From Chloroflexota bacterium (GTDB lineage Bacteria > Chloroflexota > Limnocylindria > P2-11E), in the NCBI GenBank assembly GCA_027310565.1, contig DAIDAP010000007.1, positions 1-64,000 of the forward strand: a DNA stretch of 64,000 nucleotides. Direction: 5' to 3'. The translations under genes were made by a program, and so were the position numbers. How positions within the stretch are numbered: position 1 is the stretch's first letter; each line of letters starts with the position of its first letter. Of the stretch, positions 31,866-41,402 are shown piece after piece. Below the pieces are notes generated by a model. It had not been told where the DNA came from and made no database searches. It saw only the letters and a program-made list of their open reading frames with translations.

Positions 31866-33884
31866 TCACCCCCCTTGCGCCGGCGCCGTCTCGACGAGAC
31901 GCGCGGCGACGAGCTCGAGCACGTCCACGGGCTGCACCTGCTCGGCGATGCCCTTCGCGCCGACGCCCTCGTCCAGCATGATCAGGCAGTACGGGCAGCC
32001 GCTCGCGACCTTCGTCGCGTCGGGATCGGCCTGCATGAGCTGCTCGACGCGCCGGTAGTTCACGCGCTGGCCGATCTTCTCCTCCATCCACATGCGGGCG
32101 CCGCCGGCGCCGCAGCAGAAGCCGCGCTCGCGGTGGTGCGGCTCGATCTCGCGGCGCTCGACGCCGGGCAGCGCGTCGAGCACCTCGCGCGGCTCGTCGT
32201 AGATGCCGTTGTGCCGCCCGAGGTAGCACGGGTCGTGGTAGGCGACGACCTCGTGCCCGCCGTCGCGGAGCGTGATCCGCCGCTCGGCGATGAGCCGCCG
32301 CACGAGCGGCAGCGCGTGCGTGACCTCGTACCTGCCTCCGAGCTGCGGGAACTCGTTCGCGATCGTGTTGAAGCAGTGCGGGCACGCCGTGATCACCTTC
32401 CGCACGCCGTGCCCGTCGAACGTCTCGATGTTCTGCCGCGCCTGGAGCTGCCAGAGGTATTCGTTCCCCATGCGGCGCGCCGGGTCGCCGTTGCAGGTCT
32501 CCTCGACGCCGAGGACCGCGAACGACACGCCGGCGGCGCGCAGGATCGTCACGAGCGCCCTGGCGACGCGCTGGTTGCGCCGGTCGTAGGAGCCCGCGCA
32601 GCCGACGAAGTAGAGGTACTCGGCGTCGGGCTTCTCGGCGATGGTCGGGACGCCGAGGCCGGCGGCCCAGTCGCCGCGGGCGGCGCGCGGCTCGCCCCAC
32701 GGGTTGCCCGCGCGCTCGATGTTCGTCATCGCGCGCTGCGCCTCCGGCGGCGCGGCGCCCTCCATGAGCGCGAGGTAGCGGCGCTGGTCGACGATCTTGT
32801 CGATGTGCTCGATCGTGACCGGGCAGGCCTCCACGCACGCCGCGCACGTCGTGCACGCCCAGACCTCCTCGGGCTTGGCCTGGACCCAGTGCGCCGGCGG
32901 CGTCGTCTCGGCCTTCGCGTCCGCGAGCAGCCTCGGGCCCTCGCGCAGCAGCTGGCCGCGGATGTCGAGGACGATCTTCTGCGGGTCGAGCGGCTTGCCC
33001 GTCGCGAGCGCCGGGCAGCTGTCGGAGCAGCGGCCGCACTCGGTGCAGGTGTACGAGTCGAGGAGGTCCTTCCACGAGAAGTCGCGCAGCGTGGCCGCGC
33101 CGAACGACTCCTGATTCTCGATGTCCGGGATGAGCCGCAGCGCGCCGCGCGGCGTCTCCTTCTTCAGGCCGACGTTGAAGACCGTCGTGACGATGTGCAG
33201 GTGCTTCGTGCGCGGCAGCCACGCCGCGAAGGCGAGCACGGTGGCGATGTGGGCCCACCACGCGCCGGCGAAGATCGCGGGCGCCGAGCCGGGCGGCAGG
33301 ACCACGGCCACGAGACCCGCCACCGGCGGTGTCACGGGCGGGAGCACTAGCTCGACCAGCTCCGCGCGCACGGTCGCCACGGCGGCGGACTCGAACAGCA
33401 GCAGCGTGAGCATGAGGAAGCCGATGAGCCCGAGGATCACGTAGCCCTCGGTCACGACGTGCATGCGCGGCGGCCGGAAGGCCGCGCGGCGCACCCACGC
33501 GACGGCGACGGCGGCGAGCACCGCGACGGCGAACACGTCGACGAGCCACGCGTACCAAACGGTGTCGGTGAACGGCATGCGCCAGCCGAGGATCCCGCGC
33601 AGCAGCATGTCGGCGCTGCTCCAGGTGATGGCGAGGAAGCCCCAGAAGATGAGCGCGTGCCCGACGCCGCGGACCCGGTACGGCCGTTTGAGGAGCTTGC
33701 GCTGGCCGAGGTAGATGAGCAGCTCGTCGCCCAGGCGCCGCCAGGGATGGTCGATGCGCGACTCGGCCGCGCCGAGACGCAGCAGGCGGTAGAGCCGCGC
33801 GATACGCCAGCCCGCCGCGCCGAACGCCGCGAGGGTGAGGACGAGGAGCACGAGGGCCCAGAGGCCCTGCGTCGGCGCGGTCAC
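31866..33884 (-). CDS. Membrane-bound (Fe-S) oxidoreductase, NarI-like + 4Fe-4S + CCG domains (DUF224; ETF:menaquinone oxidoreductase type)
   Basis: CTECGRCSDSCPA and CTTCAACVEACPV clusters, HDPCYLGRHNGIYDEPREVL, CCGAGG; hydrophobic N-terminus; next to etfAB. Confidence 0.88.
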   Translation of the reverse strand: MTAPTQGLWALVLLVLTLAAFGAAGWRIARLYRLLRLGAAESRIDHPWRRLGDELLIYLGQRKLLKRPYRVRGVGHALIFWGFLAITWSSADMLLRGILGWRMPFTDTVWYAWLVDVFAVAVLAAVAVAWVRRAAFRPPRMHVVTEGYVILGLIGFLMLTLLLFESAAVATVRAELVELVLPPVTPPVAGLVAVVLPPGSAPAIFAGAWWAHIATVLAFAAWLPRTKHLHIVTTVFNVGLKKETPRGALRLIPDIENQESFGAATLRDFSWKDLLDSYTCTECGRCSDSCPALATGKPLDPQKIVLDIRGQLLREGPRLLADAKAETTPPAHWVQAKPEEVWACTTCAACVEACPVTIEHIDKIVDQRRYLALMEGAAPPEAQRAMTNIERAGNPWGEPRAARGDWAAGLGVPTIAEKPDAEYLYFVGCAGSYDRRNQRVARALVTILRAAGVSFAVLGVEETCNGDPARRMGNEYLWQLQARQNIETFDGHGVRKVITACPHCFNTIANEFPQLGGRYEVTHALPLVRRLIAERRITLRDGGHEVVAYHDPCYLGRHNGIYDEPREVLDALPGVERREIEPHHRERGFCCGAGGARMWMEEKIGQRVNYRRVEQLMQADPDATKVASGCPYCLIMLDEGVGAKGIAEQVQPVDVLELVAARLVETAPAQGG

Positions 33885-35071
33885 GCCTGCTCCTTCAGCA
33901 TCTGCTCGCTGATGACCAGCTTCATGATCTCGCTCGTCCCTTCGTAGATCTCGGTGATCTTCGCGTCACGGTAGTGCCGCTCGGCCGGGAAGTCCTGGAG
34001 GTACCCGTAGCCGCCGAAGATCTGCACGCAGTCGCGCGCCGCCTTCACCGCCACGTCGCTCGCGAACAGCTTCGCCTCCGCCGCCGCGAGGACGTGGTCC
34101 TCGCCGGCGTCCTCGAGCGTCGCGGCGCGCCAGGTGAGCAGCCGGGCGGCGTCGACCTCGGTCGCCATGTCCGCGAGCATCCACTGGATCCCCTGGAGCT
34201 CCGCGATCTTCGTGCCGAACGCCTCACGCTCCTTCGCGTAGGCGAGCGCGTCCTCGAGACAGGCGCGCGCGATGCCCACCGCCTGCGCCGCGATCGAGAT
34301 GCGTCCGCCGTCGAGCGTCGACAGAGCGATCCGGAACCCCTCACCGACCGCGCCGAGCATGTTCGCGGCGGGCACCCGGCATCCCTCGAACACGAGCTGC
34401 GCCGTATCCGAGCCGCGGATGCCGAGCTTGCGCTCGAGCTTCCCGACGCTGAAGCCCGGCGTCCCCTTCTCGACCACGAACGCCGCGATGCCGCGGTGGC
34501 GCAGCGACGCGTCCGTCTGCGCGAAGACGACGCAGACGTCGGCGATCGAGCCGTTGGTGATGAAGTTCTTCGTGCCGTCCAGGACCCAGTCGTCGCCGTC
34601 GCGGCGCGCGCTCGCGCGCATGGCCGCCGCGTCGCTCCCCGAGGCCGGCTCGGAGAGCGCGAAGCACCCGATCCGCTCGCCGCGCGCCATCGCCGGGAGC
34701 CAGCGCTGCCGCTGCGCCTCGGTGCCCCAGCGCAGGATGGGCGCCACCGCGAGCGAGGCGTGCGAGCAGAGGATCACCCCGGTCGACGCGCAGGCGCGGT
34801 TGATCTCCTCGACCGCGAGGACGTACGCGAGGCGGTCGAGCCCGGCGCCGCCGTACCGCTCGGGCACGAAGATCCCCATGAACCCGAGCGCGCCCATCTC
34901 GTCGACGAGCTCGCGCGGCACCTTCTTGTGCTCGTCGATCTCCGCGGCGCGCGGGAGCACCTTCTCGCGCGCGAACTCGCGGGCGGTCCGCCGGACGAGC
35001 TCCTGCTCCTCGCCGAGCGCCAGGTCGAAGCCGGACCGCTCGGTGCTGGTGGCGGTCGTCGGCGCCGTCAT
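33881..35071 (-). CDS. Acyl-CoA dehydrogenase (short-chain type)
   Basis: FALSEPASGSDAAAMRASARRDGDDWVLDGTKNFITNG, GGYGYLQDFPAERHYRDAKITEIYEGTSEI. Confidence 0.94.
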   Translation of the reverse strand: MTAPTTATSTERSGFDLALGEEQELVRRTAREFAREKVLPRAAEIDEHKKVPRELVDEMGALGFMGIFVPERYGGAGLDRLAYVLAVEEINRACASTGVILCSHASLAVAPILRWGTEAQRQRWLPAMARGERIGCFALSEPASGSDAAAMRASARRDGDDWVLDGTKNFITNGSIADVCVVFAQTDASLRHRGIAAFVVEKGTPGFSVGKLERKLGIRGSDTAQLVFEGCRVPAANMLGAVGEGFRIALSTLDGGRISIAAQAVGIARACLEDALAYAKEREAFGTKIAELQGIQWMLADMATEVDAARLLTWRAATLEDAGEDHVLAAAEAKLFASDVAVKAARDCVQIFGGYGYLQDFPAERHYRDAKITEIYEGTSEIMKLVISEQMLKEQA

Positions 35072-35907
35072 CGGTACTCGTACACGCCGCGCCCGGTCTT
35101 CCGGCCGAGGCGGCCTTCCCCCACGAGCCGGCGAAGGTCGGGCGCGGGCGCGTACTTCGCCGAGCCGAGATCGCGAGCCAGGACGTCCATGATCGCGAGG
35201 CAGACGTCGAGGCCGATGAGGTCCGCGAGGCGCAGCGGCCCGATCGGGTGGTTCATGCCGAGCGTCATCACCGTATCGATGTCCTCGGCCGTCCCGACCT
35301 TCTCTCCGAGGACGAGGAAGGCCTCGTTGATCATCGGCATGAGCACGCGGTTCGCGATGAAGCCGGGACGGTCGGCCGACACCACCGGCGTCTTCCCGAG
35401 CCGCTTCGCCAGGTCGACGATCGCCGCGAGCGTCTCATCGGAGGTGCGCTCGCCCCGCACGACCTCGACGAGCCGCATGAGCGGGACGGGATTCATGAAG
35501 TGCATGCCCACGACGCGCGCGGGGCGCGCCGTGCGCGCCGCGAGTCCGTCGATCGAGATCGACGACGTGTTGGAGGCGAGGATCGCGTCGCTCTTCGTGA
35601 CCCGGTCGAGCGTCGCGAACAGCTCCTGCTTGATGGCCGGATCCTCGAACGCCGCCTCGACGACGAGCTCGGCCCCGGCGAGCGCCGCGATGTCCGTGGT
35701 GGCGCGCACGCGGGCCGCGATGTCGGAGGCGGCGGCCGGCAGCGCCCCCTTCTCCTCGAGCTTCGCGAGCGATGCGGCGATCGCCTTCATGCCGCGGGCG
35801 AGCTGCGCATCGGCGACGTCCACCATCGTCACGTCGTGGCCGGCGGTCGCGAACGTCTGCGCGATGCCCGCGCCCATGGTCCCGGCGCCGACGACGCCGA
35901 CCCTCAC
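35068..35907 (-). CDS. 3-hydroxybutyryl-CoA/3-hydroxyacyl-CoA dehydrogenase
   Basis: VGVVGAGTMGAGIAQTFA, SNTSSISI, GMHFMNPVPLMRLVEV; GTG start 35907. Confidence 0.94.
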   Translation of the reverse strand: MRVGVVGAGTMGAGIAQTFATAGHDVTMVDVADAQLARGMKAIAASLAKLEEKGALPAAASDIAARVRATTDIAALAGAELVVEAAFEDPAIKQELFATLDRVTKSDAILASNTSSISIDGLAARTARPARVVGMHFMNPVPLMRLVEVVRGERTSDETLAAIVDLAKRLGKTPVVSADRPGFIANRVLMPMINEAFLVLGEKVGTAEDIDTVMTLGMNHPIGPLRLADLIGLDVCLAIMDVLARDLGSAKYAPAPDLRRLVGEGRLGRKTGRGVYEYR

Positions 35908-37079
35908 GCGAGCTCCACGGCGAGCGCCACGGCCTCGCCGCCGCCGAGGCACAGCGACACGACGCCGCGGCGCTTCCCGCGCGCGCTGAGCGCGTACAGG
36001 AGCGTCACCAGGAGCCGCGCGCCGCTCGCGCCGATCGGGTGGCCGAGCGCGACCGCGCCGCCGTTCACGTTGAGCTTCGCCTCGGGGATGTCGAGCTCGC
36101 GGCGCACGCACTCGACCCCCGAGAACGCCTCGTTGATCTCGTACAGGTCGACCTCGCCAACGCTCCAGCCGGCCCGCTCGAGGCAGCGCGCGATGGCGCC
36201 CTTCGGCGCCGAGAGGAAGCGCTCCGGCTCGTGCGCGTACTGGCCCTGCGCGACGACGCGCGCGAGCGCCGTCGCGCCGAGCGCCGTCGCGCGCGCCGCG
36301 GACGCGACCACCACGGCCGCCGCGCCGTCGTTCAGCTTCGACGCGTTGCCCGCGGTGATCGTGCCGTCCTTCGCGAACGCCGGCCGCAGCGCGGCGAGCG
36401 TCTCGAGGCTGGTCTCGCGCGGCGTCTCGTCCTTCGACACGAGCGTGACCGCGCCCCGGCGCCCGGGCACCTCCACCGGCACGATCTCGGCGTCGAACGC
36501 GCCGCCGCGCTGCGCCGCCAGGGCCTTCTCGTACGAGCGCAGCGCGAAGCGGTCCTGGTCCTCGCGGCTGAGGCCGCACTCCTTCGCGACGAGCTCGCCG
36601 CCGAGGGCCATGTGGCCGTGCCCGTACGCGTCCACCAGACCGTCGGTGAGGTTGGCGTCCTCGAGCGAGTGCTCGCCCAGCGCGAGGCCGGTGCGCGCGC
36701 CGCGCACGAGGTAGGGCGCGCTGGACATGCTCTCCATGCCGCCCGCGACGGCGAGGCGCGCCTCGCCGGCGACGATCTGGCTCGCCGCGAGCATGACCGC
36801 CTTCAGACCGGACCCGCAGACCTTGTTCACCGTCGTGCAGGGGACGCTCGTCGGGATGCCCGCGCCGAGCGAGGCCTGCCGCGCCGGCGCCTGCCCCACG
36901 CCGGCCTGGATGACGTTGCCCATGAAGACCTCGTCGACCTGGTCGGGCGCGACGCGCGCGCGCTCGAGCGCGCAGCGGATCGCGATCGCGCCGAGCCGTG
37001 GCGCCGCGAGCGGCGCGAGCCCGCCGAGGAATGCGCCGATCGGCGTGCGCGCGCCGGCGAGGATGACGACGTCGGTCAT
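35904..37079 (-). CDS. Acetyl-CoA C-acetyltransferase (thiolase)
   Basis: TTVNKVCGSGLKAVMLA, NVNGGAVALGHPIGASGARLLVTLLY, SLCLGGGEAVAL. Confidence 0.95.
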   Translation of the reverse strand: MTDVVILAGARTPIGAFLGGLAPLAAPRLGAIAIRCALERARVAPDQVDEVFMGNVIQAGVGQAPARQASLGAGIPTSVPCTTVNKVCGSGLKAVMLAASQIVAGEARLAVAGGMESMSSAPYLVRGARTGLALGEHSLEDANLTDGLVDAYGHGHMALGGELVAKECGLSREDQDRFALRSYEKALAAQRGGAFDAEIVPVEVPGRRGAVTLVSKDETPRETSLETLAALRPAFAKDGTITAGNASKLNDGAAAVVVASAARATALGATALARVVAQGQYAHEPERFLSAPKGAIARCLERAGWSVGEVDLYEINEAFSGVECVRRELDIPEAKLNVNGGAVALGHPIGASGARLLVTLLYALSARGKRRGVVSLCLGGGEAVALAVELA

Positions 37080-37477
37080 GCGGGGTCCCGCTCTTCGAGC
37101 AGGCGGCGCGACACGCGCTCGCGGTAGGAGCGGATCTCGTCGCGCAGCGCCTCGAGCTCGCCGATCCGGTCGGTGATCGCGGCCAGGTGCGCGTCGAGGA
37201 GCTCCATGAGCCGCGGCAGGACGCCGCGGTTCGAGCGGTGGCGGCGGTACAGCCCCTCGAGCTCGAGCATCTCCTGGAGCGTGAGGCCGAGCGCCTTCAG
37301 CTTGCGGACGAACTTGAGCCTGCGGACGTCGTCGTCGGTGTAGACCCGCGTGCCGCCCTCGAGGCGCTTCACCGACTCGAGGAGACCCAGCTCCTCGTAG
37401 TAGCGGATCGTGCGCTCGGTGAGGCCGACGTGCTGCGCGAGCTCGCCGATCCGGTATCGCCCGACGATCGTCGCCAC
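37076..37477 (-). CDS. MerR-family transcriptional regulator (LiuR-like context)
   Basis: YRIGELAQHVGLTERTIRYYEELGLLES HTH; first gene of the acyl-CoA operon. Confidence 0.9.
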   Translation of the reverse strand: MATIVGRYRIGELAQHVGLTERTIRYYEELGLLESVKRLEGGTRVYTDDDVRRLKFVRKLKALGLTLQEMLELEGLYRRHRSNRGVLPRLMELLDAHLAAITDRIGELEALRDEIRSYRERVSRRLLEERDPA

Positions 37478-37504
37478 AGGCGGACTCCCTAAGGCTGGTT
37501 GGCC

Positions 37505-37526
37505 CGCCAGTTCACGTCAACTGGCG
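37505..37526. promoter_or_regulatory. Perfect inverted repeat CGCCAGTT-cacgtc-AACTGGCG upstream of merR; candidate operator
   Basis: 8-bp perfect arms with 6-nt spacer in the merR 5' intergenic region. Confidence 0.55.
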
Positions 37527-37565
37527 ACGACGAGTCTACCCCGCACCCGGCGCGCCGTCATCGCG

Positions 37566-38783
37566 CTACGCCGCCAGCGCGCGGATCGCGTGCTCGAGCG
37601 CGCGCGCGCCGAGCGCGGCGTCCGCGGCCGACGCGAGCTCCGCCGGCGTGTGGCTGCCGCCGGTCGAGCGGATGAAGATCATCCCCGTCGGGACGCCCGA
37701 GAGCGAGGGGTTCTGCGCGTCGTGGCCGGCGCCGGACACGAGGAGCGGCGGCTCGGCGCCGACGGAGCGCACCGCCGCGACGAGCGTCTCAAGGACACGG
37801 GCGTCGAGCGGGGTCACCGGCACGCGCTGCAGCGGCTCGACCTCGATCGCCACCTCCCGCTCGCGGCGCACGCGTGCCATCTCCTCCCCGAGCCCACGCA
37901 GGGCCCGCTCGATGTGCTCCTCGCTCGGCGCGCGGACGTCGAGCGAGAACACGCACTCCCCCGGGACGACGTTCTTCGCGCCCGGCCGCACGGCGATCTC
38001 CCCCACCGTCCCGACGGTGTCCGGGACGGCGGACGCGAGACGCTCGAGCGCGGCGACGAGCCCGCTCGCCGCGACGAGCGCGTCACGGCGCGCGCCCATC
38101 ACCGTCGCCCCGGCGTGGTCCTGGCGTCCGCCCACGCGCACCCGTCCGTGGTAGATGCCGACGATGTCGGTGACGACGCCGAGCGCGCGACCGGCGCGCT
38201 CCAGGCGCGGGCCCTGCTCGATGTGCGGCTCCAGGTACGCGTGGACGGACCGCGGATCGATGCGCGCCGTCGCTGGATCGCCGGAGAGGCCGAGCGCGCG
38301 GAGGGCCTCCGCGATGCTCACGCCGTTCCGGTCCCGCAGGTCCGCGGCCCCGGCGGGCAGCCGGCCGAACGCCGCCGACGAGCCGAAGAGGCCGACCCCG
38401 AACCGCGCGCCCTCCTCGTCCGCCCATCCGACGACCTCGACCGGCCGCGCGAAGCGAGCGCCCGACCCGAGGAGCGAGGCGACGGCCTCGACCGCGACGC
38501 ACACCCCGAGGGCGCCGTCGAAGCGGCCGCCCTCGGGCACCGAATCGAGATGCGACCCGACGAGCAGGGCCGGCGCCTCGGCGTCGGCGCCGGCGAAGCG
38601 GATGAAGAGGTTTCCCGCCTCGTCCACGCGCGCGTCGTCCGAGAACGGCGCGCACCACGATCGGACGAGGTCGCGTGCCTCCGCCTCGAGCGCCGTCAAG
38701 CCGAGCCGCGTCACCGACGTGCCGCTGCCGCCGACGAGCGCGAGCTCGCGCACCCGCGTCTCGAGGCGGGCCGCGTCGGTCAC
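37566..38783 (-). CDS. M20 family Zn-dependent amidohydrolase (N-carbamoyl-amino acid / allantoate amidohydrolase type)
   Basis: LLVGSHLDSVPEGGRFDGALGV, VGWADEEGARFGVGLFGSSA, HIEQGPRLE, SGAGHDAQ. Confidence 0.9.
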   Translation of the reverse strand: MTDAARLETRVRELALVGGSGTSVTRLGLTALEAEARDLVRSWCAPFSDDARVDEAGNLFIRFAGADAEAPALLVGSHLDSVPEGGRFDGALGVCVAVEAVASLLGSGARFARPVEVVGWADEEGARFGVGLFGSSAAFGRLPAGAADLRDRNGVSIAEALRALGLSGDPATARIDPRSVHAYLEPHIEQGPRLERAGRALGVVTDIVGIYHGRVRVGGRQDHAGATVMGARRDALVAASGLVAALERLASAVPDTVGTVGEIAVRPGAKNVVPGECVFSLDVRAPSEEHIERALRGLGEEMARVRREREVAIEVEPLQRVPVTPLDARVLETLVAAVRSVGAEPPLLVSGAGHDAQNPSLSGVPTGMIFIRSTGGSHTPAELASAADAALGARALEHAIRALAA

Positions 38784-39322
38784 CGCGGGTCCTCGACGTG
38801 CGCCGCGAGCTCCTCCGGGGCGAAGGGCAGCGCCGCGAACACCTCGCGCTCGATCTCCTCGCCGATCGGGATCGCCCGCGCGATCTCCCCCGCGTACCGC
38901 GTATGACGCCGAGCGGTCTCCGCCGCCCGCTCCTCGAGGGACTCGACGCGCATGCCGCCGCGGCGGTCGGCCGTGTACACGATCTTCTCCTCCAGCGTGC
39001 GCGGTGCGGTCGCCGGGTCGAGCACGACGTAGATCGCGTGGCGGCGCGCCGGCTCGACGCAGGCGGCCAGCCCCTCGGCGGCGAGGATGAGCGCCGAGAG
39101 CTCGTTGTGCTCGCGCGCGTCGCCGGCGAGGAGCGGCGAGCGCCCGATGTCGTGCAGGTATGCCGCGAGCACGACGGCGTCCGCGTCGATCCCGGCCCGC
39201 CCGCGCACGAGCGCCTCCGCGACGCGGCCGACGAGCGCGCTGTGCACGCGCAGCCAGTCCGGGTACGCGTAGCGGTCCCAGTAGGCCGCGGCCTTCGCGA
39301 GACCCGTGGATAAGTCGCTCAC
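38780..39322 (-). CDS. HD-domain protein
   Basis: LRVHSALVGRVAEALV...AAYLHDIGRSPL HD motif. Confidence 0.8.
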   Translation of the reverse strand: MSDLSTGLAKAAAYWDRYAYPDWLRVHSALVGRVAEALVRGRAGIDADAVVLAAYLHDIGRSPLLAGDAREHNELSALILAAEGLAACVEPARRHAIYVVLDPATAPRTLEEKIVYTADRRGGMRVESLEERAAETARRHTRYAGEIARAIPIGEEIEREVFAALPFAPEELAAHVEDPR

Positions 39323-39995
39323 GCCGCTATTGACACCCCTTCAACACATTCCTACGTTCGCGCCGGGGAGCGAAGCCCCGGGGAGAGCGGAGCTGGAACG
39401 CGCGGCCGTCAACGAGCGCATCATCGCGCACCTCGGCTTCGCGCGCGCCGTGGCGTCGCGGTCGCTCGACCCCCGCTGCCGCGGCGCGGACCGCGAGGAC
39501 CTGATCGCGTGGGGCGTCTACGGCCTCGTCCAGGCGGCGCGCCGGTACAGCGGCGACCGCGGGGCGCCGTTCAGCGCGTACGCCGCGCGCCGGGTGCGCG
39601 GGCAGGTGCTCGACGCGCTGCGTGAGCGCGACCCGCTCACGCGGACGGAGCGCCGGGCCTTCCGCGAGCGGCAGAAGGAGAGCGAGGACCTCCCGCAGCC
39701 GTACGTCGAGGTCTCGCTCGAGCGCCTCGCCGAGCTCGGCGACACGGACGTGCCGGCGCCGCGCCCCGTGCCTCCGGGCAGGGATGCGCGCTGGCGCGAC
39801 GTCGCGGCGCGGCTGCCCCGCCTCGCGCCGCTCGAGCGCAGGGTGATCGTCCTCTCGTACGCCCGCGGCCTCACGCTGCGTGAGATCGGCGAGCGCGTCG
39901 GCATCTCGGAGTCCGGCGCGTGCCGCGTGCGCGCGCGGGCGCTGCGCAAGCTGCGCGAGGAGCGCGGTCCGCTCGGCCGGGAGGCGGCCGCGTGA
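39306..39995 (+). CDS. Sigma-70 family RNA polymerase sigma factor (FliA/WhiG-like)
   Basis: Regions 2 and 4: REDLIAWGVYGLVQAARRYSGDRGAPFSAYAARRVRGQVLDALRERDPLTR; LTLREIGERVGISESGACRVRARALRKLRE; start ambiguous (GTG 39306, TTG 39330 or later). Confidence 0.85.
   Translation: MDKSLTPLLTPLQHIPTFAPGSEAPGRAELERAAVNERIIAHLGFARAVASRSLDPRCRGADREDLIAWGVYGLVQAARRYSGDRGAPFSAYAARRVRGQVLDALRERDPLTRTERRAFRERQKESEDLPQPYVEVSLERLAELGDTDVPAPRPVPPGRDARWRDVAARLPRLAPLERRVIVLSYARGLTLREIGERVGISESGACRVRARALRKLREERGPLGREAAA
39330..39358 (+). promoter_or_regulatory. Candidate sigma-70-type promoter TTGACA-N17-TACGTT
   Basis: Consensus -35 at 39330-39335, 17-bp spacer, -10-like TACGTT at 39353-39358. Confidence 0.45.
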
Positions 39996-39998
39996 CGG

Positions 39999-41345
39999 CT
40001 AGACGCCCGGCGCCGCTGCGGCGAACAGCCGCCACTCACCCGGGACGCCTTTCAGCGCATGGGCGCCGCGAGGCTCGAAGCGCAGCCCCGAGCCGGACAC
40101 GAGGTCGCGCACCGTGCCCGTCGCGAGCACCTCGCCCGGCGCGGCGCGCTCGCGCACGCGCGCGCCGATGACGGTGGCGATGCCGCCGAGCTTGCCCGCG
40201 ATCGTCTCGCACTCGCCGGTGTGCACGCCGGCGCGGATCTCGAGGCCGAGCCCGCGGACCGCCTCGCGGATGGCCAGCGCGCAGCGCACCGCGCGGGCGG
40301 GCCCGTCGAAGGTGGCGTAGAAGCCGTCACCCGCGGTATCCCACTCGGTGCCGCGATGACGAGCCAGCTCGGCTCGCACGCGGGCGTGGTGCGACTCGAC
40401 GAGCTGGCGCCATCGCGCGTCGCCGAGCTCGGCCGCGCGCCGCGTCGAGTCCACGATGTCGGTGAACAGCACGGTCGCCAGGACGCGCTCCGCGTCCACG
40501 ACCGGCGGGCGCCCCGTCACGAACTCCTGGATCGCGCCAAGGACCTCGGCCTGGTGCGAGACCCAGAACAGATGGTCGGCGCTCGGCAGCTCCAGGTAGC
40601 GCGCGCCCGGGATCCGGGCGGCGATGTAGCGCCCCTCCTCGACCTTCGCATCAAGGTCGTCGCGCGCGTGGATGATGAGCGTGGGCACGCGCACGGCGCC
40701 GAGGACGTCGCGCACGTCCACGAGGCTGTTCATGCGGTAGAGGTCCGCGACCGCCCTCGGGCTGGCGGCGTTGCGGAAGTAGCGCGACAGCCAGTCGCGG
40801 AACGCCGGATCGTCCGCCGCGCTCGGCGACAGCGTGCGGACGTCGTCCGCGCCGAGGCGTCCACCCCAGCCGCGCTCGGCATCGTCGGCGAGCGCCATGC
40901 GCTCCTCCAGGGTCGGCGCCCACGGGTAGTCCGCCGAACGCACGCGCTTGGCGTAGACGCCGTACGTGACGAGGTGCGTCGTCCGCGACGGATGCGTGGC
41001 CGCGAAGACGATGGCCATCGCCCCGCCCTCGGAATGCCCGAAGACCGCCGCGCGCTCGACGCCGGTGGCGTCCATGACCGCACGGACGTCGTCCATGCGC
41101 ACCTCGATCGTCGGCAGCGTCGTGACCCGATCCGAGAGGCCCGTGCCGCGCTTGTCGAACACGATGACGCGCGCGAAGGCGGCGAGGCCACGCAGGAACG
41201 CGGCGTACCGCGGCTCCTCCCACGCGAGCTCGACGTTCGAGACGAACCCCGCGACGTACACCAGGGCCGGCCCCGCGCCGAAGGTCTGGTAGGCGATGCT
41301 GGTGTCGCCGCTCCGTGCGTAGGCGGTCTCCGGCCGCAGCTCCAT
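39999..41345 (-). CDS. Alpha/beta hydrolase fused to class III adenylate/guanylate cyclase-like domain (Rv1900c/LipJ-like)
   Basis: FGHSEGGAMAIVFA nucleophile elbow; cyclase domain VLFTDIVDSTRRAAELG...DTAGDGFYATFDGPARAV...GGIATVIGARV. Confidence 0.87.
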   Translation of the reverse strand: MELRPETAYARSGDTSIAYQTFGAGPALVYVAGFVSNVELAWEEPRYAAFLRGLAAFARVIVFDKRGTGLSDRVTTLPTIEVRMDDVRAVMDATGVERAAVFGHSEGGAMAIVFAATHPSRTTHLVTYGVYAKRVRSADYPWAPTLEERMALADDAERGWGGRLGADDVRTLSPSAADDPAFRDWLSRYFRNAASPRAVADLYRMNSLVDVRDVLGAVRVPTLIIHARDDLDAKVEEGRYIAARIPGARYLELPSADHLFWVSHQAEVLGAIQEFVTGRPPVVDAERVLATVLFTDIVDSTRRAAELGDARWRQLVESHHARVRAELARHRGTEWDTAGDGFYATFDGPARAVRCALAIREAVRGLGLEIRAGVHTGECETIAGKLGGIATVIGARVRERAAPGEVLATGTVRDLVSGSGLRFEPRGAHALKGVPGEWRLFAAAAPGV

Positions 41346-41402
41346 CGGTCCTCTCCGCGTCGTTTCTCGAGCGAGAGTAGCGCCGGGATATCGTCACGAG
41401 CG

